Part shown: positions 9,201 to 18,292 of the stretch, piece by piece
How the letters are laid out: each line of letters begins with the position of its first letter
How positions within the stretch are numbered: position 1 is the first letter of the stretch
From: Bacteroidales bacterium
GTDB taxonomy: Bacteria; Bacteroidota; Bacteroidia; Bacteroidales; P3
Assembly (NCBI GenBank): GCA_017962445.1
Contig: JAGCVI010000001.1
Location: 1 to 64,000 of the forward strand
Direction of reading: 5' to 3'
Length of the DNA stretch: 64,000 nt
The notes under the pieces: model-generated
What the model was told of the DNA's origin: nothing
What the model saw: only the letters and a program-made list of their open reading frames with translations
The model's database searches: none
Program-made: the position numbers and the translations under genes

Positions 9201-9421
9201 TGAGCAATACCGACACACTTAAAACGAAACTTGAAGCGATAAACAGAGCCATATCCAACTACGAAGAGCTCGACAGCGACATGGAGAATCCTGAATATGT
9301 TGCACGCGGCAATGGCTTCTGCGACAGCAAATACAGTGAGGACTTCATAGAAGGACAACTGGAGAAGCTGCGAAACGAGAAAGAGAAGATTGAAAAAGAA
9401 CTATCAGAGACAAAAGAATAA
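9200..9421 (+). CDS. Small charged coiled-coil protein, unknown function
   Basis: A 73-residue soluble protein whose ATG overlaps the preceding stop (TAATG), indicating coupled translation. It is rich in Glu, Lys and Asp, with two predicted helices (residues 3-22 and 46-73, the latter EGQLEKLRNEKEKIEKELSE) and a short middle segment with one Cys. No signal or membrane segment. I do not recognise a family. metG begins 12 bp downstream. Confidence 0.6.
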   Translation: MSNTDTLKTKLEAINRAISNYEELDSDMENPEYVARGNGFCDSKYSEDFIEGQLEKLRNEKEKIEKELSETKE

Positions 9422-9433
9422 AAAAACAACAAT

Positions 9434-11494
9434 ATGATTTACACAGAGAAAGACAAGAAATTCAAACGTTACACCGTAACATCCGCCCTCCCCTACGCCA
9501 ACGGGCCTGTACATATCGGCCACCTCGCCGGCGTATATGTCCCAGCCGACATTTATGTGCGCTATCTGCGTGCACAGGGTGAGGATGTTATGTTCATCGG
9601 TGGCAGTGACGAGCACGGCGTGCCCATCACCATCAAAGCCCGCAAGGAAGGCTGTACCCCACAAGACATTGTAGACCGTTACCACAAGATTATCAAGGAC
9701 AGCTTTGCCGAACTCGGTATAAGCTTTGATATCTACAGCCGAACTTCATGCAAGGAACACCACGAAACCGCAGCAGAATATTTTGAAAAGCTCTATAAAG
9801 AAGGCAAGTTCATCGAAAAAACATCGATGCAGTATTACGACGAAGAGGCTCATCAGTTTCTCGCCGATCGCTATATCACCGGCACATGTCCACATTGCGG
9901 AAATGAAAACGCATACGGTGACCAATGCGAAAAATGCGACAAGCCTTACGAGGTGACCGACCTCATTAATCCTAAATCAGCCCTTAGCGGCTCAAAGCCA
10001 GTGCTCAAAGAATCCAAACACTGGTTCTTGCCGCTTGACAAAGATGAGCCATGGCTGCGCGAATGGATTCTGGAAGGCCACAAGGACGACTGGAAAACAA
10101 ATGTATATGGCCAGTGCAAGTCGTGGATTGACGCAGGCCTGCAGCCTCGCGCCGTGACACGCGACCTCGACTGGGGCGTAAAAGTGCCTATCGCTGAGGC
10201 AGAAGGCAAGGTGCTGTACGTTTGGTTTGACGCTCCCATCGGATACATCAGTTTCACCAAGCAGCTAAAAGGCGACGACTGGGAGAAATGGTGGAAAGAC
10301 AAGGAAACCAAGCTAGTACACTTCATCGGCAAAGACAATATCGTGTTCCACTGCATCATTTTCCCCTCAATGTTGCATGCCGACGGCAGCTACATTCTGC
10401 CCGACAATGTGCCTGCCAACGAATTCCTTAATCTCGAAGGCGACAAAATCAGCACCTCGCGCAACTGGGCCGTATGGCTGCACGAGTATCTGAAGGAATT
10501 CCCCGGCAAGCAAGACGTGCTGCGCTACACCCTTTGCAGTAACGCTCCCGAAACAAAAGATAACGACTTTACATGGAAAGACTTCCAACTCAAGAACAAT
10601 AGCGAATTGGTTTCCATACTAGGCAACTTTGTAAACCGCACACTTGTGCTGACCCACAAGTTTTTTGAAGGCAAAGTCCCCGCAAAGGGAGAGCTGACCC
10701 AACTTGACAAGGAAACAATAAACGAAATTGCCGGATATCCGGAAAAGATAGGCCGCAGCATTGAGTCCTACCGTTTCCGCGAAGCACTTGCCGAGATGAT
10801 GAATCTTGCACGTCTGGGCAACAAATACCTGACTGAGACCGAGCCTTGGAAACTGTTCAAGGAAGACCCTGAACGTACCGCAACCGTGCTCAACATAGCC
10901 CTTCAGATATGCGCCAACCTCGCTATTCTGGGCGCGCCCTTCCTGCCTTTCACCGCCGACAAGATGCACCGCATCATGAATCTTTCCGCCAAGGGCTGGA
11001 AAGATGCCGGAGATGTCAACATTCTGATGGAAGGACAGACTCTTGAGAAGCCAGAACTTCTCTTCGAACAAATCGACGATGCCACAATCCAAGCCCAGGT
11101 GGACAAACTCCAAGCCACCAAAGAGCAGAATGCCCTCAACGCTTGGCAGCCCGCATCGGTGAAAGAAAAGGTAAGTTTCGACGACTTTGGAAAGGTAGAC
11201 ATCCGTGTCGGAACCGTACTCGAATGCAGCAAAGTCCCCAAGGCCGACAAACTACTGCAATTCAAGATAGACGATGGAATGGGCGGACGCACCATTGTGA
11301 GCGGCATTGCCAAATTCTATCCCGAGCCCGAGAAACTGGTTGGTATGCAAGTATGCTTCATCGCCAATTTCGAGCCCCGCAAACTGAAAGGCGTTGTCAG
11401 CGAAGGCATGATACTCAGTGCCGAAGACAAAGACGGCCGACTTGTGCTAGTCACCCCGAGCCAATTGGTAACTGCCGGAGTAAATGTCGGATAA
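9434..11494 (+). CDS. metG: Methionine--tRNA ligase with C-terminal tRNA-binding domain
   Basis: Charges tRNA-Met. The class I signature [14 protein letters not shown] is near residue 20, the KMSKS-equivalent DKISTSRNW near 337, and a zinc knuckle [17 protein letters not shown] near 153. An anticodon-binding helical domain follows, then an OB-fold EMAP/Trbp111-type domain from about 580 ([20 protein letters not shown]), which gives the 686-residue length of the dimeric long form. It ends a plus-strand run with the PNGase-like, esterase and small coiled-coil genes and is followed by a terminator. Confidence 0.97.
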   Translation: MIYTEKDKKFKRYTVTSALPYANGPVHIGHLAGVYVPADIYVRYLRAQGEDVMFIGGSDEHGVPITIKARKEGCTPQDIVDRYHKIIKDSFAELGISFDIYSRTSCKEHHETAAEYFEKLYKEGKFIEKTSMQYYDEEAHQFLADRYITGTCPHCGNENAYGDQCEKCDKPYEVTDLINPKSALSGSKPVLKESKHWFLPLDKDEPWLREWILEGHKDDWKTNVYGQCKSWIDAGLQPRAVTRDLDWGVKVPIAEAEGKVLYVWFDAPIGYISFTKQLKGDDWEKWWKDKETKLVHFIGKDNIVFHCIIFPSMLHADGSYILPDNVPANEFLNLEGDKISTSRNWAVWLHEYLKEFPGKQDVLRYTLCSNAPETKDNDFTWKDFQLKNNSELVSILGNFVNRTLVLTHKFFEGKVPAKGELTQLDKETINEIAGYPEKIGRSIESYRFREALAEMMNLARLGNKYLTETEPWKLFKEDPERTATVLNIALQICANLAILGAPFLPFTADKMHRIMNLSAKGWKDAGDVNILMEGQTLEKPELLFEQIDDATIQAQVDKLQATKEQNALNAWQPASVKEKVSFDDFGKVDIRVGTVLECSKVPKADKLLQFKIDDGMGGRTIVSGIAKFYPEPEKLVGMQVCFIANFEPRKLKGVVSEGMILSAEDKDGRLVLVTPSQLVTAGVNVG

Positions 11495-11508
11495 CAACCG
11501 GAACCCAT

Positions 11509-11547
11509 CAAAAAAGGCGTTGCACAATTATGTGCAACGCCTTTTTA
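11509..11547. terminator. Bidirectional terminator between metG and ompH
   Basis: A near-perfect long stem, AAAAAGGCGTTGCACA / TGTGCAACGCCTTTTT with loop ATTA, has A and T runs on both sides. It lies between the convergent metG (plus) and ompH (minus) genes and can end both transcripts. Confidence 0.92.
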
Positions 11548-11564
11548 ATATGTCGTCGTAAATC

Positions 11565-12077
11565 TTATTTCAGACCAAGTTTTTTCTTGACGAGAGGGAA
11601 AATATCGTCGCTGTCCTGCTGATAGAGCAGCACGCCGGCGCTAGTGTCGAAGATATAGGTGTAGCCGTTTTCCTTAGCAACATCGGCGATAGCCTGCTTG
11701 GCACGTTCGATGATAGGTTTCAGCAACTCTTCCTCTTTTTGTTTGAGTCTTTCCTCAGCATCCTGACGATAGGTTTGGATGCGCTGGCCAAGATCCTGAA
11801 GTTCAGACTCCTTGGTTTTGCGGATAAGGTCGGTCATCTGAGTCTTGCGCTCATTGTAGTCATTGTATTTCTTTTCGAGCTCTTCCTGCATGGCACGGAG
11901 ATCACGGTCAAGAACTTCAACTTCAGCCTGGAATGCAGTCTGAGCAGAGTCCTTGCCTGGCATAATCTGCATGAGTTCGGAAGAATTAATGTGACCTAAC
12001 TTAACAGTTTTCTGAGCGAATGCCGTGCTTCCAAAAGCAAATACGGCAACAAACAATAAGATTAAACTCTTTTTCAT
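11565..12077 (-). CDS. OmpH/Skp-family periplasmic chaperone (second copy)
   Basis: Skp-type chaperones hold unfolded outer-membrane proteins on the way to the BAM complex. The product has a signal peptide ending STAFAQ, a short beta segment KTVKLGHINSSELM, a long charged coiled-coil (residues 50-125) and a C-terminal beta segment YTYIFDTSAGVLLY, the usual Skp layout; 170 residues is typical. It lies 65 bp after a larger paralogue, with bamA just upstream of that. Confidence 0.9.
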   Translation of the reverse strand: MKKSLILLFVAVFAFGSTAFAQKTVKLGHINSSELMQIMPGKDSAQTAFQAEVEVLDRDLRAMQEELEKKYNDYNERKTQMTDLIRKTKESELQDLGQRIQTYRQDAEERLKQKEEELLKPIIERAKQAIADVAKENGYTYIFDTSAGVLLYQQDSDDIFPLVKKKLGLK

Positions 12078-12141
12078 TTTTTGTTTACTTTTTTATTTAT
12101 ATTCTATTTAATTCATTGAGGATTTTACAGTTGATTGTTTT

Positions 12142-12732
12142 TTACGGCTTTCGCATCTCGGGGTTGCTCACTTCTTTTTTTCTTGTTGTCGCTTCCTTGT
12201 CTTCGTCTGGTTTTGCACCAGCCTTGTAGCCAAGCATATCGAGCACTTGATCGCTCACATCATATTTAGCACTGACAAACAGCAGAGTGGCCGAGCCCGA
12301 TTTATCAAGAATAAAGGCATATCCTTTCTCGTTGGCAATACGTTCAATAGCGTTATAAACACGATCCTGTATTGGTTTCATCAACTCCTCGCGCTTCTTG
12401 TCCAGGTCTCCTCCCGGGCCGAAATACTTGTTCTGAAGTTCTCTTGCCTCACGCTCTTTGGCGGCTATTTCCTCCTCACGTTTGCGTTTCAAGTTGTCAG
12501 GCAGTAGATAAGCCTCCTGCTGGAAAGCCTTGTACAGCTTATCTATTTCCTGGAACTTAGCCTCCAATTCCTTTTGCCATGATTCCGCCTGCTTGTCGAG
12601 TTGAGACTGGGCTCGCGAATAGTCAGGTATGTTGGAAAGTATGTACTGCGTGTTGACACAGGCATACTTCTGGGCAAACACCGACATGGGGATGAACAGG
12701 AGCGTCAGGATTATATAGCGGATTCGATTCAT
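12142..12732 (-). CDS. OmpH/Skp-family periplasmic chaperone (first copy, with C-terminal extension)
   Basis: Same family as its downstream neighbour: signal peptide MNRIRYIILTLLFIPMSVFA, KYACVNTQYILSNIPDY, a long Glu/Lys/Arg-rich coiled coil, and YAFILDKSGSATLLFVSAKY near residue 150. It adds a charged C-terminal tail (KPDEDKEATTRKKEVSNPE) missing from the other copy. ATG 12732 is chosen because it starts the signal peptide; a TTG at 12759 would overlap the bamA stop. Adjacency to bamA supports a role in outer-membrane protein delivery. Confidence 0.9.
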   Translation of the reverse strand: MNRIRYIILTLLFIPMSVFAQKYACVNTQYILSNIPDYSRAQSQLDKQAESWQKELEAKFQEIDKLYKAFQQEAYLLPDNLKRKREEEIAAKEREARELQNKYFGPGGDLDKKREELMKPIQDRVYNAIERIANEKGYAFILDKSGSATLLFVSAKYDVSDQVLDMLGYKAGAKPDEDKEATTRKKEVSNPEMRKP

Positions 12733-12751
12733 TGCAAAGAAGTCTCTTGTT

Positions 12752-15304
12752 TTAATCAATACTTTGACCTATGCTAAAGTGGAACTGGCTGCCGCCATAG
12801 GCACCATCGAAGCCATATCCCCAGTCAAGACCAATAAGACCGAACATAGGCATGTATAAACGGACACCAAGACCGGCAGAGTTGTATACCTTGAACGGCT
12901 GGAACTGTTTGATATCGCCCCACGAGTTGCCGCCCTCGAGGAAGCCGAGCACATATATTGTTGCACTGGCACTTTCGATGATGGGCTGACGAAGCTCAAG
13001 AGTGTAGCGGTTGAAAACAGATGCGCCATCGTCCGGGCTAAGCTTGGCATTCTGATAACCACGCAGAGGAACGACCTCACGACCGTCGAGCACCCACGAC
13101 GAGAGTCCGTCGCCACCAACATAATAGCGACCAAACGGCGAAAGACCTACGTCCTTATTGTACCAGCCCATATAGCCAAAGCGGAAACGGGCGTTAAGAA
13201 CCACATCGCCAATGAGATTGAGCATCCATGATCCTCTTACGTTAATCTTGTAGTACTCAAGCCACTTGTACTTCTCTGAAGACTCCAAGGTGGTGTAGTC
13301 CTTGCCGTTGAGCAGCGAGTAGGGCGGAGTGACATAACCCTGCACCGAAACTTCAGAACCGCTGCGCGGATAGATAGGCGAGTCGAGCGAGTTGCGGCTG
13401 ATGCCGATGCAGTAAGACAGGTCGTTGGAATGACCATTGGTAAAATAGCTGGTCAGATAATTGTAGTTGTTAAGATTATAATGCTTGTACGAAAGAGCCT
13501 GCGACAGGATGAAGTAGTCGTCCGGCCATTTTAGACGGCGTGTCAACGACGCATTGGCACCGGTTATGCGAAGGCTGTAATAGCTGTCGCTCGTCTTGTC
13601 CTGCCAGAAACCGTTGCTGATAAGGTTGTGCGAAATAGAAACGCTCAACGACTGCGGACGTTTGCCACCAAGCCAAGGTTCGGTGAAACCAGCATTAAGA
13701 GCATAATAATAGCTGCCGTTCGACACAGCATTAAGCACCAATTTCTGGCCGTCGCCTGCAGGGAGAGGCTGCCAAGCCTTACGGTTGAAAACATTGCGTG
13801 CCGAGAAATTGTTAAGCTGAATACCCACCTGGCCTATAATCATGCCATTGCCGTAACCGCCCTGCAACTGGAGCTGGCTGGTGTGGTTCTCCTCAACTTT
13901 ATATACGATGTCGACAGTGCCATCTTCCTTATTAGGATGAGGCTCAGGAATCAGACTTTCCTCTTTGAAGTAGCCAAGAGTGACAAGTTCGCGACGACTA
14001 CGGATCACAGCATCGCGGCTGAAGAGATCACCAGGCTTAGTATGAAGTTCACGCATGATAATCTTGTCATTGGTGATGGTGTTGCCCTCAACAATGACAT
14101 TGCGGATTCTTGCCTGTTTGCCTTCAACAATACGGATTTCGATATCGATGGAGTCGTTCTCTACAGCCACCTCGACTGCATTGGCAGAGAAGAACAGATA
14201 GCCATTATCCATGTACATGGAATAGATATCAGTTCCCGAGGGATTGTAGGTGAGATTGGTCTCAAGTATGGTTTTGTTGTATGGGTCGCCTTTGTTGATG
14301 CGCAGGTGTTTGGAGAGCGTCTCGGAAGAATAGACCGTGTTACCTGAGAAAGTTATATTACGGAAAAAGAACGGTTTGCCTTCATAGATCTGGACTTTGA
14401 CCTTTACACGGTCCTGTTTGCTTTTCTTACGGTTTGAGATTTTCAAGTCTTCTGAAGCCACAGGCCAAACAGTATCCATAACGATTCGTGCATCGCGGAA
14501 ACCCTGCTCGTTATAATAATTGATGACGTTGTCGAGATCCTCCTGAAGCTCAAACTCCCTGTACTTGGAACGCGTCCAGAAACCCTTCGTCCATACGAAC
14601 ATCTTTCTTTTATACTTGACATCATGGGTATTGCGCATCTTGCGAAGGATTTTGTTAGTCGAGATGTTTTCATTGCCTTCGATGATGAGGGAATCTATCT
14701 TGACGCGCTTACCTTTTTTGATATTGTACTCAACGATGACGTAGTTGCCTTTGTTGGCAGTATCCTTTGTCAGCTTGGTAGTCACCGAGGCGTTGGTGTA
14801 GCCCTTCTCGGAATAGAAAGCACGAGCCTTGTTGCAGGTGGTCTTAAGCAAGTTCTCGGTCACCACATCACCTTCGCGGATATTGAAGTCCTTGCGGATC
14901 TTGTCGGCGTCGCCACCACTGATGCCCAGCAGGCGGAATGCAGCAAGTTTGGGACGACCTTTGAGGACAATTTTCAAAAAGACCTTGTTATCCTGAATGC
15001 GGGAAAGCAGAATCTGAACATCCTCAAAAAGGCCCTGTTCCCAAAGGTTGTCGATTGCCGTTGAAATCTTATCGCCGGGGACTTTGATTACATCGCCGAC
15101 CTGCAAGCCAGCCACAAGGAGCACCATGCGCTGGTCGAGGTTGTCGGTATTTTCGACGGTGATACCGCCTATTTCGTATGTTTTAGGAGTCAGGTAATCA
15201 ATATCATAAGCTTGTTCATTGCCAATCACAACCTGAGCCTTCACTGGCAGCGAAGCAACAATCAGGATGAGGGTGACAACAGCAAAGCGTATTATGTCTT
15301 TCAT
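12752..15304 (-). CDS. bamA: Outer membrane protein assembly factor BamA
   Basis: Central pore of the BAM complex that folds beta-barrel proteins into the outer membrane. After a signal peptide (ending SLPVKAQ) come POTRA repeats, for example YEIGGITVENTDNLDQRMVL, KRVKIDSLIIEGNENIS and KQARIRNVIVEGNTIT, then a C-terminal barrel with the lid-loop-like VVPLRGYQ and PMFGLIGLDWGYGFDG. About 850 residues agrees with Bacteroidota BamA. ATG 15304 opens the signal peptide; a TTG 12 bp upstream is less likely. The protein ends FHFSIGQSID, so the usual terminal aromatic residue of the barrel is replaced by Ile-Asp. Confidence 0.95.
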   Translation of the reverse strand: MKDIIRFAVVTLILIVASLPVKAQVVIGNEQAYDIDYLTPKTYEIGGITVENTDNLDQRMVLLVAGLQVGDVIKVPGDKISTAIDNLWEQGLFEDVQILLSRIQDNKVFLKIVLKGRPKLAAFRLLGISGGDADKIRKDFNIREGDVVTENLLKTTCNKARAFYSEKGYTNASVTTKLTKDTANKGNYVIVEYNIKKGKRVKIDSLIIEGNENISTNKILRKMRNTHDVKYKRKMFVWTKGFWTRSKYREFELQEDLDNVINYYNEQGFRDARIVMDTVWPVASEDLKISNRKKSKQDRVKVKVQIYEGKPFFFRNITFSGNTVYSSETLSKHLRINKGDPYNKTILETNLTYNPSGTDIYSMYMDNGYLFFSANAVEVAVENDSIDIEIRIVEGKQARIRNVIVEGNTITNDKIIMRELHTKPGDLFSRDAVIRSRRELVTLGYFKEESLIPEPHPNKEDGTVDIVYKVEENHTSQLQLQGGYGNGMIIGQVGIQLNNFSARNVFNRKAWQPLPAGDGQKLVLNAVSNGSYYYALNAGFTEPWLGGKRPQSLSVSISHNLISNGFWQDKTSDSYYSLRITGANASLTRRLKWPDDYFILSQALSYKHYNLNNYNYLTSYFTNGHSNDLSYCIGISRNSLDSPIYPRSGSEVSVQGYVTPPYSLLNGKDYTTLESSEKYKWLEYYKINVRGSWMLNLIGDVVLNARFRFGYMGWYNKDVGLSPFGRYYVGGDGLSSWVLDGREVVPLRGYQNAKLSPDDGASVFNRYTLELRQPIIESASATIYVLGFLEGGNSWGDIKQFQPFKVYNSAGLGVRLYMPMFGLIGLDWGYGFDGAYGGSQFHFSIGQSID

Positions 15305-15408
15305 CAGTTTCGCCAAGTCTATATTTATTCTTTAAAAAGGAATAACTAAAAAGTTTGTTTATTATTGTAAAATATTTATTTTTTTTAGGTAATCCGTGCG
15401 ATTAACGG

Positions 15409-16170
15409 TTATTGGCTCTGTCCATCGGAATGTGTCACTTGGTCGCCAGTCTTGCCGAACCGACGCTGACGATTCTGAAACTGATAGACAGCCTCGTAGA
15501 AATCGCCTTGTCTGAAGTCAGGCCACAATAGGTCGGTAAAATAAAACTCCGTATATGCCATCTGCCACAGCAAGAAGTTGCTTATACGCAACTCTCCACC
15601 AGTGCGAATCAAGAGGTCGGGGTCGGGTATATCCTTGGTTGAAAGATATTCGCGAAGAGTTTCCTCGTTCACATCGTCGGATTTAAGATTACCGGCAGAG
15701 GCATCGTTTACAATCGTTTTCAAAGCCTCGGCGATCTCCCAGCGCGAGCTGTAGCTTAGAGCAAGTACAAGCGTAGTACCTGTATTGGCGGATGTGTCTT
15801 TCACGCACTGCATCATTGAGAGACGTGAAGCCTCCGGTATTCGATTCATATCACCGATAGTGATCAAACGCACATTGTTTTTCAACAATGTCGGTGTCTC
15901 TTCCTTCACCGCCTTTATCATCAACTGCATCAAGCCGTCGACCTCTTCCTGCGGTCGGTTCCAGTTTTCGGTCGAGAAAGTGTAGAGCGTCAGGTATGCA
16001 ACCTGCAGGCGTGCAGCAGCCTCGACTGCATCACGGACAGCCTGCACGGCACTCTGATGGCCAAAGAGGCGCATCTGAGACTGTTTCTGAGCCCACCGGC
16101 CATTACCATCCATGATTATTGCCACATGTTTAGGTACACGGCTATGGTCGATATCTTGAAGAGTTTTCAT
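15409..16170 (-). CDS. uppS: Isoprenyl transferase (undecaprenyl diphosphate synthase)
   Basis: Makes the C55 lipid carrier for peptidoglycan and surface polysaccharides. The 253-residue product shows HVAIIMDGNGRWAQ near residue 15 with the magnesium-binding Asp, TLYTFSTENWNRP near 81, and the C-terminal DPDLLIRTGGELRISNFLLW with the substrate-binding Arg. It lies between porG and bamA in the minus-strand cluster, an order also found in Porphyromonas. Confidence 0.96.
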   Translation of the reverse strand: MKTLQDIDHSRVPKHVAIIMDGNGRWAQKQSQMRLFGHQSAVQAVRDAVEAAARLQVAYLTLYTFSTENWNRPQEEVDGLMQLMIKAVKEETPTLLKNNVRLITIGDMNRIPEASRLSMMQCVKDTSANTGTTLVLALSYSSRWEIAEALKTIVNDASAGNLKSDDVNEETLREYLSTKDIPDPDLLIRTGGELRISNFLLWQMAYTEFYFTDLLWPDFRQGDFYEAVYQFQNRQRRFGKTGDQVTHSDGQSQ

Positions 16171-16205
16171 ACAAGTCAGGTTTTATTATTGTCGAAGGGA
16201 ATAAT

Positions 16206-17069
16206 TTATTTATTGTCACATTTTTTCTTTAACATCCAACCGAAGATATAGTCGAGCTTGAGAGACACAGAAACATTAAAATAAGCGAACCAGTCGTCGA
16301 GCGAGTCGTCACCGCGCTTTATACCTGCAGCATTGACATATCCTGGCTCAACCTCGCCCGAACGATCAGCCAAGGCTGCCGCAACATTGCCATGAATATA
16401 GGCAAGCTGGCTATTGTCGACATAAGTGGTGCTGACATCATCGATATAGTCTGTCCAAGTCTTGCGGAAACCATATTCTGCACTAAGAGTCAACGACTTG
16501 GATGGGTGATATTTAACACCCACACCGAAGGGCATCGAAATCTGCTTGAGAGTGTATGTAGGTCTGTCGGGGGCAAGAGCTGTCCCCTGCCCTTCCGTAC
16601 CGAGAGGCTGCAGTTCATACCACTGCGATTCACCTGTAACGGGGTCGGTATAATAAGCCTTGGGGTTGAAAGAGAAGAAACCTATGCCGCCGAAAAGATA
16701 TGGCGTCCAGAAGAAATGGTCGTCGCGCAAACTGAAAGGAAAGAAGTTGAACTCGGCACGCAACGAACCCTCGAAAATGTAAGAGCGGAAGCTTAGGTTG
16801 CGACGTTTTATGTAGTCGGGATTGCCGCCTTCCACATGGCCATAGTCAATGTCGACGCGTAAGCTCCACCTCTCGTCGAAGTTGAGACGGTAGAATCCAC
16901 CCATAGCAAGATTCACCTTGTCGAACATAGTCTGGTCGTTAAGGTCGCCTATATAGTTCATACCACCTACAGTATAGCCAATCTCGCTTCTACCGAGCCA
17001 CACCTGCGCCGATGCCGTGGCGGCAAAAAGATAAAAAACCAATACTGTTTTTTTGAGGAAACCAGACAT
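16206..17069 (-). CDS. porG: T9SS outer membrane protein PorG (DUF6089 family)
   Basis: A 287-residue outer-membrane barrel with a signal peptide ending ATASAQ. The start of the mature protein, VWLGRSEIGYTVGGMNYIGDLN, and alternating hydrophobic strands through the C-terminal FNVSVSLKLDYIFG fit the DUF6089/PorG family. In Porphyromonas gingivalis PorG is needed for type IX secretion and its gene is followed by uppS, bamA and two ompH genes; the same order occurs here. The call rests on fold, length and this gene order. No database search was run. Confidence 0.8.
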   Translation of the reverse strand: MSGFLKKTVLVFYLFAATASAQVWLGRSEIGYTVGGMNYIGDLNDQTMFDKVNLAMGGFYRLNFDERWSLRVDIDYGHVEGGNPDYIKRRNLSFRSYIFEGSLRAEFNFFPFSLRDDHFFWTPYLFGGIGFFSFNPKAYYTDPVTGESQWYELQPLGTEGQGTALAPDRPTYTLKQISMPFGVGVKYHPSKSLTLSAEYGFRKTWTDYIDDVSTTYVDNSQLAYIHGNVAAALADRSGEVEPGYVNAAGIKRGDDSLDDWFAYFNVSVSLKLDYIFGWMLKKKCDNK

Positions 17070-17159
17070 TTCGTGTTTTTTAGTTTAAGGATTTATACAG
17101 GGAATCCATTCATTACGCTAATATATGATACTTGATACGCTCAGGACTATAGTATGTTA

Positions 17160-18161
17160 TCAATACTTTAGGGTATGACAAATGCCGTCAAGACGCATCA
17201 GCAGATCGCGTTTCATAACCATCTTGTTTAGTTGTGACGGGGAGTAAACGCATCCTATAAGTGTGACAATCTTTTCACCGTCGGGGGTCACAAATGTCTC
17301 ACTGATGAAAGGACCACCCATAAAATCGTTGATGCATCGCCACAAACCACGCACTTCGATGGCTTCAATATCACCGAGCTTTGTTTTGTGTGTGTAGTAG
17401 ACATCATTGTGCTCAGTGCTTTGATAACTGCCGTCGGCATCACATGGCACGTGTTGCTTCATCAGAGTGTCAATATTGGCGATTATTCCCTCTTCGGTCA
17501 GTGCCGCAGGGTCGCCTGCAAACTGGGTGCTGATATAGAACTGGAGACCGTAGTCCTTGGATTCCTGACGAATCCAAGTGAAGTTGCCTTCTGTCTTGGC
17601 AATCCTGAACTCGTCTGGGAACAATAGCGAAAAACCATACATTTCCTTTACCTTGTTGTTAACACTGGCATTAGGAGTCTCGGCAAAGAGTGCAGCCATC
17701 CTGTTGCGCTCAGAAGTATAGTATTCTTCCAAAAGCAGATCCTTGTTGGCCCTCAGGACAGAATCAAGAGAATGGTGGTCGGTGGCTGTTATTGTAATCA
17801 CCGTCTGGGGATTTGCCCACTTGTTGTGGGCCACGGAAACCTTATTGTCTCCATCCTTCTTAATATCAAGAGACAAAACATTGTGATGAGTCTTGAACAT
17901 TTCCGATCCATTGAAAGTTGAGGGGTCGATACAGACCATCTCAAATCTTGGTTCAGGCTGGTTGAGACCCTCTTGAGGAGTATTGAATATCTCGTCAAGA
18001 GCCGCTTTTGCCTGGCCATTATAAATATTCTTGTTGGTAACAATCATGAGTTCCTGAGTTTTGCCAGATGAGCTCTGTTTCTTGCCATTCATTTTGCAAC
18101 CACAAATAAGCAACAACGAAATCATCGCAACTGACAATAGCTGAAGAAGATTATTTTTCAT
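17160..18161 (-). CDS. DUF4837 family lipoprotein
   Basis: A 333-residue lipoprotein of unknown function; the signal ends LLLICGC. Conserved-looking parts are KTQELMIVTNKNIYNGQAKA near residue 34 and the C-terminal GLWRCINDFMGGPFISETFV. It is first in the run DUF4837, porG, uppS, bamA, ompH, ompH, matching a cluster seen in Porphyromonas, so a role in envelope assembly or secretion is inferred from position only. A candidate promoter and inverted repeat lie just upstream. Confidence 0.8.
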   Translation of the reverse strand: MKNNLLQLLSVAMISLLLICGCKMNGKKQSSSGKTQELMIVTNKNIYNGQAKAALDEIFNTPQEGLNQPEPRFEMVCIDPSTFNGSEMFKTHHNVLSLDIKKDGDNKVSVAHNKWANPQTVITITATDHHSLDSVLRANKDLLLEEYYTSERNRMAALFAETPNASVNNKVKEMYGFSLLFPDEFRIAKTEGNFTWIRQESKDYGLQFYISTQFAGDPAALTEEGIIANIDTLMKQHVPCDADGSYQSTEHNDVYYTHKTKLGDIEAIEVRGLWRCINDFMGGPFISETFVTPDGEKIVTLIGCVYSPSQLNKMVMKRDLLMRLDGICHTLKY

Positions 18162-18209
18162 ATATCATATTATTTATTTAAACAAAAGAGGTGCCGATAC
18201 TTCATAACG

Positions 18210-18267
18210 TTGCAACATTCAATATGTTACAACATCCAAAAAATTGGCATATATTATCACAAAAATA
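18210..18267 (-). promoter_or_regulatory. Candidate promoter and operator-like inverted repeat before the DUF4837-porG-bamA operon
   Basis: On the minus strand a TATTTTTG -7 element occupies 18267-18260. Downstream of it, in what would be the leader, lies an imperfect 9-bp inverted repeat TTGCAACAT-TCAAT-ATGTTACAA (18210-18232, one mismatch). The layout would suit an operator, but no regulator is identified and the -33 element is poor. Confidence 0.4.
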
Positions 18268-18292
18268 GTATTTTTTTTTAACATCAACATTA

